The position numbers were made by a program, and so were the translations under genes. A DNA stretch of 64,000 nucleotides from Tribonema minus (lineage: Eukaryota; Sar; Xanthophyceae; Tribonematales; Tribonemataceae), in NCBI GenBank assembly GCA_017506865.1, contig JAFCMP010000536.1:1426001-1490000 (forward strand), given 5' to 3'. Positions 55,860 to 64,000 of this stretch are shown piece by piece. The number at the start of each line of letters is the position of its first letter. The first letter of the stretch is position 1. Under the pieces are notes generated by a model. That model saw only the letters and a list, made by a program, of their open reading frames with translations. It was not told where the DNA came from and did not search any database.

Positions 55860-58400
55860 CCTTCTCATAGGCGTGCGGCCCGGAGCTGCTGGCAAAGCCC
55901 TCAGATCCTCGAGAAAGCTGGATCACGACTTCTGCCTGAACGGCAGCTAACAATGCGAGCGCTTACTCGCCTTTGCTGTACTGCAGAAGTACTCGTGATC
56001 AGGACAGCTGTGTGAAAGTTGTCACTCTTCGAGAGATGACAACGCGTCTTGACATTTCGCAGATGATAAGGTAAATCTTAGCCACTGCATTCCACGTGCA
56101 CATAGTGCTCTCAGCTCTTCACTGTCTTGGTGGCACAGGCACGTATCACCGTGCGCTGCAGCGTGCATGCGTCTGCTTTCACTGACCTCAGTGCACGCAA
56201 GTTTGCTGAGACACACGTTTCACACACACACACACACACACGTTTCATCACCAACCGGCAGCTGTCGCCGTGGGTGCCGCAGCGCGAACCATGTGACACG
56301 CGGTGTTGCTGGGTCGAGCTATATTACTGCTGTGTGCTGGCGCCTGGCCCAGGCGTTTCTACAGTTCAAACTTCGTTTAACGTATCGCAGGCCCCCAGTA
56401 AGGCGAGCGCCCGGAAGCCTCAGAGTTCTCGTCTAGACCTGAAGAAGGGTTCTACAATACGATACTTCAAACATGAAGTTTAGAAATCGATCGGTAAGTA
56501 TACGTAATCTTTTTGCAGGATGACGGCCACTACGAAGAAAGCCCGTGTCCTGGCTCTAGTTTCTTCCTGCGGCGCCAAAGCGGAAGCGAGTCAACAGCAA
56601 TGTGGTGAGTGCGTGTTTCCGCTTTTCTTGGTCCTTCCTGCTGTGGATCAGCCAACTCACTTACAGCAGTGTGTCCTATAGCATCTGCATCTCTCTGCTG
56701 CGGATGCGTCTCACTTCTGGTCCACCAGTTATCTGCTACATGAAGCAGACGACACCGCACATGGCTGAGCAAAGCTTGACGTAGGAATGCGATCTAGCAT
56801 CTCGCAGCACAGCGGGGTCACTAATTTTCGGCACCTCCATGTCCTTATGCCCTCAGACACGTGGACAAAGATCTTCGAGTTCCTGCCGCATGGGCGCTAC
56901 CTCCAGCTTGCAACCGTGAGCACGGGGTGGCGCGCTCTGTATGCCAGCAGCATGCACCGCAGGGGGCGGGCCAAATTACAGACGGTGACGATACCGCGAG
57001 CTATGGTTGCATCAGTGCCCCTGGTACAGTGGGCGATCCAAAACGGATGCGAGGCAAACGTAAAGCTGCTGCACCACGCTGCCGCATGCGGCCCGCTAGA
57101 GGTGGTGCAGTATCTACATGCGAATGGCGTGCACTGGGGCATCGACCACCCGTCTCACAACACGGGTGTGTGTGACGCCGCAGCTCAGCGCTGGCACCTG
57201 GAGATGCTGCAGTGGGCGCGCGCCCAGGGGTTTTCCTGGGCCACATGGACCAGCGCGGTAGCAGCACGCGGAGGGCACTTGGAGGTGCTCAGGTGGGCGC
57301 ACGAGGCCGGGTGCAGTTGGGGCGAGAAGACATGCAGCAGTGCCGCAGCAGGCGGCCACCTCGACATCCTCCAGTACGCACGGAGCCACGGCTGTCCGTG
57401 GGACACCATGACGACCTCTAACGCGGCGTACAATGGCCGGCTGCAGCTCCTGCAGTGGGCGCACGCAAACGGCTGCCCCCTGTGGAACGGCATATACTCT
57501 ACGGCCGTGCGTGCAGGCCACCTGCATGTCGTTCAGTGGCTGCAGGACATAGGCTGCCCCTTGGACGCAGCGGCGTGCACTGCGGCCGCCACGGAGGGGC
57601 GCCTGGAGATCCTGCAGTGGCTGCGCGCGCAGGGCTGCCCGTGGAGTGCAGAGGTATATTTAGAGGCCATTAATGGGGGTCACTTAGAGCTGCTGCAGTG
57701 GGCACGCGCCAACGGCTGCCCGTGGCCGAGAGAGGACGACTTCAACTTTTGCGTAAAGTGGACTCACTCCACTGATTCCAAATTTAAGCTCAACATATTG
57801 CGAACGGGCGACTGGGCGCTGGTGAACGGTTGCCCGATCAGCAACGGGTATATGTATTCGTACAGGATGATGCGGCGGTCTGTGGCGGCCGGCATGTCTG
57901 TGGCGGCCGCAATAGCGTGTGGCGCTGTGCAGCCTTGACACTTCAGCAATTGCAGATGGCTGCAGCAGAGAATCGCCGTTTGCTTGCGTCTATAAGCTGC
58001 GTATGCATCACACCAATATAGGCAAGCACTTCGTTCATGTGGTTTCTCCTGTCATAAACACCCTGCGTTGCCAGGCTGCATTGTCTTCGAGAATGCGGCA
58101 GCTGTTCAGCTGATCCACGCTACAGGTACAAATATGCATGCATTTGCATCGACAACACCTGGCACACATATTTACGATTGGCTTCTGCTTAGTCATGTTC
58201 AAATTCACTGGCAGCATCATCCTTGTTCCACCAGTGAGGGCCCTGGCTTACTGGTCGTCTTGCGTCCGGTTTGTATGTTTGGAGCATGAGACTGTCGGCC
58301 GCGCTTGCTTGCTTGCATGCATGCATGTGTACGTACGGGCAGAAACTGTTCTGCTTAATGCGTTTGCATCTTTTGCATACCTTTGCTGTGCTGCAGACAG
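55860..58400. repeat. Segmental duplication, right copy
   Basis: Homologous to 52335-54800; carries paralogue B with the same exon layout and leader. Confidence 0.8.
56520..57938 (+). CDS. F-box/ankyrin-repeat protein B (intact)
   Basis: Two exons, 56520-56604 and 56857-57938, join in phase (388 residues). Exon 1 encodes MTATTKKARVLALVSSCG. Exon 2 has the F-box-like DTWTKIFEFLPHG...VSTGWRALYAS and then ~9 short ankyrin-like repeats (for example GGHLELLQWARANGCPW). It ends with a repeat-derived tail (GDWALVNGCPI) and a C-terminal VAAGMSVAAAIACG segment. Exon 2 is also open further upstream (ATG at 56787), but the conserved first exon and matching phase in both paralogues favour the two-exon model. 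Likely an SCF substrate receptor; the target is unknown. It is the intact partner of the TAG-interrupted gene A. Confidence 0.85.
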
Positions 58401-60566
58401 TGTAGGTATGCAGTGACGGGCTTCAATTGAGGTAAAGAAATAGTGCTTGAGTGCGTCGAGGAGCTCCCACATCAATCAGAGCTTCGTGCACAGCAGTTCG
58501 GCGGGTGCGTGCAGTTGACCTAGGCGGCTCATGTATACATGTTTTGTATGTGCGAGTTGTGCATTGCTCTCAAATTGACACAGCCAGTCACCTCCAGCCC
58601 TGTTTGGCTTAAAAGGGGTTGGTCGGCAACTAAAAGGGCGATATGTGAGGTTGAGAGTCTGCACGACTTTGTGACTCCTCTATGCCACCGGCCCTTTCAC
58701 AAACTGAGCTTCAACAGCAGTGCCGACCCATTGCTCTGGGACATGACATGCAATAAGTAAAGCGGGCGTGCAACCCTGACCGCAGAGCGGTGCCTCATGC
58801 TGACACATGTGAGTCGCAGATCACAGCAGCAGCTGACCATTTTGGTTGACAATGCCACAGTGATCAATGTCACGTACGTTTGACGTACACTTCTCATCAC
58901 TGTGCTCGATGCACTTCGCAGCATATGCAGTCCGCAATCGGCATTATGCGCCGACTTTCTCAGCAAAGGTGGGTATGTGTGGGCATGGAATAATTTCACT
59001 TTAGTGAGCATGAGCATCTTCCAATCGTGAGGTGCAAGCCACCAGTGAGGTGCCAGCCGCATCGCTGCTTCATGTACCTAAGCAATGCATGTGTGTGATC
59101 AGACATGCAATCAGAACACCAAAGTTCGCCAGACAGCTGTGCACTTGCTGCAGTGTTTGCGCCGCACCATCGAGCGGTACAGTCAGACGCCTGCAGCGAT
59201 AATGACAGTCAAATGGCATTGACATCTAAGTGGCACGCAGTTACACCGTTGTGCGCTGCGTACAGCAAGTACATGGCGTCCACTGGGCATACAGCAACAT
59301 GCTTGTGCAGCAGGCCAGCACAAGTTGCAAGGTGCACGGGTACAGAGGCCATAGTGCACGCAGGTGCGCTTCCGCAGGAATTATGCAACAGCATGCGGTG
59401 CTAGCCTAGTTCAAGCACAAGGGCGTCCACCGGGGCGCACTTCCCGTTGCAACATTGGGAGCTGAGCTCGACAGATCATCGACGCAGCAACCCAAAGCCG
59501 AAAAAGTCTCTGTACAAAGATTGCTGCTTCAAAGTATGTGTCTGTGCGCCATGTACTATTAGTGATAAGTGCATGCAGTTGAAGTATGTGGAGGTAGCGC
59601 GCGGCTCCGCAACGCCGCGCAGCGACGAGGCGCAACCCCCCCTTCCCCCCCCCCCACCACCACCCAAGTGGCGCAGTTCTGCAGCCGTGTGTCCTCGCAG
59701 GTGTCTCACGGGAGGGGGGGGGGGGGGCACTTGCCCCTCCCCACATCACATCTTCCCCTCAATCTTACGCCACCAATGCGCATGAGCGCACATGCAGATT
59801 AAGCAGGAAACTCTCGCGCCCGCCGGGAAAACCAAGAGCGAGCGCCGCCGATCATAAATACCCGCACGTGCTGCGCCAGAGCGTCCGGTGACTGCGTGTG
59901 TGACTGACATGGTCACGCAACGCATAGCGCAAGCGCTTAGCCCCCGTCAAGCAACTGAGAATCAATGGCCTACCGGAGCTTTATCAAGCGGCCGTAGCGA
60001 GCCTCCGTGCATAATAACCCAAAGCCCCCTCCCCCCCCCCCCCCCCCCCAAACCCTCTTAATCTGCTTATTACCTCGGACGCCTGAATATCTTAGTGTGA
60101 AACCCTATCTTAGTGTGAAACCCATGTCATCTATGCAGGCAGCAACTCCCGCCCCCCGTGGCAGGGGCATATTGCCCCACCCCCCACCTTGTACGTAGTC
60201 AGAGACGCGCCGGAGTGGAGCCGCATGGGGGCCCCCTGAGGGCCGCACCGGGTTTTGAAGGGGGAACAAACAGGGGGTGGGGGGGGGGGGGGGTGCTGCA
60301 GTTACGTCGGTCGTGTCGAGCGCATGAACCCGCTGACAGCGCTGCCGAGTTTGTTGCTACTGCGCGTGCGCACGTGCCGAGGTGCTACCGCCGCCGCCGC
60401 TGCTTACAACAAATTGGCGGTGCCGCCGCAGCAGCGGCAGCGTCGCAGGCCAGCGCGCCGCGCCGGCGGCGCAGCTGCCGCTGCCGCTGCCGATGGCGCT
60501 GCCTGCGGCGGCGGCGCGACAGCATCGCGAATGCGCGGCGGCAGTTTCAGCTTGAGCGCTGCTGCG
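58401..60566. other. Region without a recognised gene
   Basis: Contains several C or G homopolymers (about 59645, 59716, 60028 and 60283) and Ala/Arg-type open frames from GC-rich low-complexity DNA. None is supported as a gene. Confidence 0.5.
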
Positions 60567-63500
60567 CTACACCAGCGGCTCCGCGTCGCTCGGCAGCTGC
60601 GTGACGGGCCACTCCAGTTCGCTGCCGTGTTGAAGTTTGAGCCCAGCGTAGTAGTCCGCCACCGCGGCACCGCCGCTGCCTCGCGGCGCCGCCGCAGCGC
60701 TGCCGTTCAGGGCTGCGCTGCCACTGCTGCGGTGCGCGCCGCCGCCGCCGCCGGTGCAAGCGCCGCCGCCGCTGCTGCTGCTGCTGCGGTGATGGTGATG
60801 ATGATGAGCGCTGCTGCTGCTGTCGGCTGAGCGCTGCGGCTTTTGATGCAGCGCGCCGCTGCCGCTGCTGCTGTGCGCTGCGGCGCCGACGGCAGTGGGC
60901 GCGCGCCGCTGCAGCCGGCCGCAGTCCATCAGCCGCGCAATCTCCGCCCCGAGGCTGCGCGCCGTGAAGGGCTTGGTGGCGAACCCGTCCGCGCCGGCGC
61001 TACGACATTCCTGAGCAATGTGACAAAGGGGGGTAGGGGGCGTGCTTGGGGTCGGCTCCTAAGGATATTGAGCAGACGAGTTGTCCTCGCAGCTTCAGCT
61101 GTTAGCTTGGCGTAAGCGTTTGAGCTACTCATACTGCCAGTACGTTGGGAATGCCAGCCACCGCATTCACTCTCACTAGCGGCCCCATCTCAGCACGTAC
61201 ATAGTTCAACTTGAAGTAGCTCCTGTAAGTTGAATTTTCATACACACACGGTGGAGTGAAACATGAGCGGATCCTGGGGTGCCCATCGATCGCTACATGT
61301 TTCTCAGGAAAGCGGCAGCACAAGCGGCACACCCGCTGCAAGCGAACCGCAATTGACCGAAGCGGCACAAGCGGCGGCAGTGGGTGCGACAAGGGCTCGT
61401 GATCAGTCAGCAGCGGTATCAGCAGCAGCATCGATTGCCGCAGCCAACTTCAGCAGTTTTGGGGGTGTGCATGTCGCCGCACTCACAGCGAGGCGGCGCA
61501 CGTGTGGCTGTCAATAATACTTCGAAGTATCAAGTATAGAAGTACGCATTTTTCATATTGGAGTACGAAAGTATTCGTATACACTTCACTTTTGGAAATA
61601 AGTACTTGTAAGTATATACTTCAAAACATGCATACCTGCAGCGCGTTGTCCTCCATTGCGCGCGCCGAGATGATGACGATGGGGACGTCGCTCTGCGGCG
61701 GCAGCGCGCATGCGCGCACGGCGCGCATGACGCCGTAGCCATCGAGCAGCGGCAGGCCCAAATCCAGCAGCACGAGATCGAAGACTGCGTATGGGGGGGG
61801 GGGGGCACGGCGCAAGTGGCATCAGTCCACGCATGCGGTACACACACAAGTTCAAGTTGAAGAGACACAGAGGGCAGGCCCAAGTCCAGCATCAAAGACT
61901 GTATGTGTGTGTGGGGGGGGGGGGGGAGGGGCACGCACGGTGCAAGGGGGGCGTCAGTGCACGCGTTCGGTGCAAGAAGATTCAAGTTGGAATGATGCAC
62001 TGAGGGCGCTGACAGGAGACCGGGGTGGGTGGCGCAAAGGTACGTCCATCTGTCAAGGCACAGAGGTTCTAGTTGAAGATGCACGGCTCAGTATTTTGGT
62101 GGCGGTGTGGGCGGCGACAGCATATACAAACCTCAACAACGGCAGGCAACAGTTCGTATCAACTTCCACCCCAGTGGCTACTCCAGGGCTTGCCTGCATG
62201 AGACGATGTCGCAGCGACGACTACGGCCGCAGCGTCATTGACAATCGCCATTCAAGTTATATCCAACCCCTGGGTTGGGCTCATCTGCATCAGATCGCGT
62301 TGAAGCAGAGGCGGCGGCGGCATGAGCGAAACACGTTATCAACTCCCAATTACATGTAAACCTAGCATCCACCCTGGTGCTAGGGCTCACCTGCGTGTAA
62401 CGACGTCGCAGCGGTGACGGCAGCCGCGCAGTGAGACGACCATTGTCAACTTCAACTTACATCAAAGCCCTAGAGTTAAGGTCTCACCTTGATGAGACGA
62501 CGTCGCAGCGGTGACGGCAGGAGCGCCGTCGGCGACGATCCCTGTCAACTTTAACTTATATGTAAAACCTTGTGCTAGGGCTAACCTGCGTGAGACAACC
62601 TCCCTATGCTTCAACTTACATCCAAACGCTAGACTTCGGGGTCACCTGCGTGAGACGACGTCGCAGCGGTGACGGCAGCCGCGCCGTCGGAGACGATCGT
62701 CGGCGCGTGCCCCATGCGCCGCAGCATCGAGTCGAGCAGGCGCTGGTTGAGCACGCTGTCCTCCACCACCAGCACCTGCGCCGAGGCAGTTGCGAACGAT
62801 GTGTCCGGGGGAAGCAGTGCTCAGCATGCATTAGCAGCGGCACACACGCAGATGCGTGCGTCGAAGTGGCATGCCGAGATTTCCGAGGTGCATGCTTCAG
62901 AAGGACTGCTGGCTTAGAAGAACGGATGCACGTGAGGCGGTGAGGTGTCCTCCACCACCAGCACCTGCGGCGAGGCAGTTACAAATGTGGTGTCGCAGAA
63001 GTACTTAGGGGGGGGGAGATGCCCTATGGCGACGTCGTTCGAAGTGATCGGCAATGCGCACTGAGACTTTGAGGTGTTCACAAAGACACGTGTAGACTTC
63101 TGGTCGCAAGCCCATGGGCATCCACCACCTGGGCTTCTTCACGCCCTGGGCAGGATTTGATAAGAAGCACGTAGTGCTCAGCACGCGTTGGCAGCAGCGC
63201 ACGCGCAGATGCGCGCTTCGAAGCGCGCGCCGAGAATTGCACTGGCGTACGCAGACTCCAGACGCACGGTTCACGTTTCCGAGGGACTGCATTGTATGAC
63301 GAACGAATGCGCGTGGCATGGTGAGGTACCGCTGTGCATGCATCAAACGCCTCATGCATCACGTAGCGAGGCATGGATACGCAGCCGCTTGCGCCTGCAC
63401 AGACGGACTGCAACCCTAGGAAAAACGATCTTCAACCCTAGGGCCAGGGGATACCTATAGTACCTACGACACAGCGCGCGCGCGCGCGCCCCTCACCTGC

Positions 63501-64000
63501 AGCGGCACCGCCTGACCGTCCCCCAGCAGCACTTCGCCACGCGCGCTGGCAGCAGCGGGCGGCGGCGGCGGCAGCTGCGACGGCAGCGCCGCCAGCGCCG
63601 GCAGCGGCGCGCACAGCGCCTCGCGCGCGCCCGCGCAGCTGGCGACAGGAGCGCTGCCGCCGCCGCCACTGCCGCCGCTGCTGTCGCATTGCTCGACGAC
63701 TTCCGCGGGGAAGATGACGGTGAACGTGCTGCCGCGGCCGAGGGTGCTTTCGACGAGCAGTTGGCCCTGTGTGAAGGCGGGAGGGGGGGGGGGGCGGGGT
63801 CGTGAGCACTGTGTCTGGATGCGTCGCCGCCTGGTACTTCAACTACTTGAGGTACATGCTTTGGTGGTGGTGAACGTGCCGCCACAGCAGAGCGTCGTCG
63901 CCACGAGCAGCTGACTGTTGAAAGAGAGGGCCATGGAGTGCACATGCGTGGACGTGTTTGAAGTCTCAAGCATATGTGCGCCCAGGTGTCGATTCAACGC
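60567..64000 (-). CDS. Hybrid histidine kinase, C-terminal part (runs off right edge)
   Basis: Minus-strand exons join in phase: 63766-63497, 62775-62646, 61784-61636 and 61010-60567 (331 codons with stop). The gene continues beyond the window. The first visible exon has GQLLVESTLGRGSTFTVIFP, the end of a histidine-kinase ATPase domain, then a Ser/Gly/Ala/Pro linker. The next three exons form one receiver domain: VLVVEDSVLNQRLL (acidic pocket), FDLVLLDLGLPLLDGYG (phosphoacceptor Asp in LLDLGLP), VPIVIISARAMEDNALQ, and AGADGFATKPFTAR (conserved Lys). After the receiver comes a low-complexity Ser/Gly/His tail and the end ...LPSDAEPLV. It would relay phosphate from its own kinase domain; the stimulus is unknown. 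The acceptors at 63766 and 61784 are preceded by C tracts. Confidence 0.87.
61870..61925 (-). repeat. Acceptor-side echo of receiver exon 61784-61636
   Basis: Copy of the exon start (GGCAGGCCCAAGTCCAGCA...AAGACTGTATG on +) followed by another G run, about 115 bp upstream in transcript terms. Confidence 0.85.
62190..62605 (-). repeat. Donor-side echo array of receiver exon 62775-62646
   Basis: Four copies (near 62193, 62386, 62485 and 62582) of the exon end, with the + strand core TGAGACGACGTCGCAGCGGT and mostly an intact CACCTGCGTGA donor edge. Confidence 0.92.
62815..63325. repeat. Tandem pair and acceptor-side echo of the receiver exon
   Basis: GTGTCCTCCACCACCAGCAC recurs at 62944-62985 (echo of the exon start, real edge 62775). 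The flanking sequence around 62815-62940 recurs around 63176-63325 (shared CAGATGCG.GC.TCGAAG and GAGGTG words). Confidence 0.8.
63870..63920 (-). repeat. Acceptor-side echo of the kinase-end exon
   Basis: GTGAACGTGCCGCCACAGCA...CGAGCAG on + is a diverged copy of the start of exon 63766-63497. Confidence 0.75.

Noticed and set aside
59411-60830. Several Gly/Ala/Pro/Arg-rich frames
   Set aside because: They arise from GC-rich low-complexity DNA and homopolymers, with no motif. The only supported frame there is the end of the minus-strand histidine kinase.

Overview
This is a nuclear window from an intron-rich eukaryote, most likely a stramenopile (heterokont) alga. The evidence is GC-rich exons with GT-AG introns, many interstitial TTAGGG/CCCTAA tracts, F-box/ankyrin proteins of the repeated 'GHLEVLQWA.ANGCPW' type common in heterokonts, a hybrid histidine kinase, and frequent poly-C tracts just upstream of 3' splice sites. 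The species is not provable from sequence alone. I assembled gene models by hand from splice sites, codon phase and family motifs.

Layout. 447-5971 (+): a COQ8/ADCK-type ABC1 atypical kinase in 4 exons. 8284-12072 (+): an NnrU-family membrane protein in 4 exons. 14011-42823 (-): one very large gene of about 31 phase-compatible exons and about 1412 residues. It encodes a seven-bladed RCC1 propeller, a UBR-type zinc box, an IQ motif, helical regions and two C-terminal WW domains. 42975-48205 (+): a PRXL2 (FAM213-like) thioredoxin-fold protein in 5 exons, transcribed divergently from the giant gene across a 151-bp promoter. About 50015-52400 (-): part of a rearranged helical/coiled-coil gene. 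52907-54135 and 56520-57938 (+): tandemly duplicated F-box/ankyrin genes, the first with an in-frame TAG that cuts off a conserved tail. 60567 to the right edge (-): the C-terminal part of a hybrid histidine kinase (end of the ATPase domain plus a receiver domain).

The strongest unexplained pattern is that most exons here are flanked, on the intron side, by tandem diverged partial copies of their own edge including the splice site ('exon echoes'). Acceptor edges are echoed upstream and donor edges downstream. The arrays explain much of the intron length and surround every exon with competing, often phase-matched, splice sites. A second clear result is a small family of 5'-truncated non-LTR-like insertions (3 copies) with 10-11 bp target-site duplications containing GTAC and a conserved 3' hairpin that has a compensatory base change. 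Other notable items are a 34-bp near-perfect hairpin, a MITE-like element, a telomeric-repeat insertion bracketed by a 47-bp duplication, two predicted GC-AG introns, and a dispersed repeat of about 120 bp.

The genes do not form an operon or a pathway. The large RCC1/UBR/WW protein has the architecture of a ubiquitin- or degron-related scaffold and the F-box/ankyrin pair look like SCF substrate receptors. COQ8, NnrU and PRXL2 are housekeeping or redox/membrane functions, and the histidine kinase is a signalling protein.
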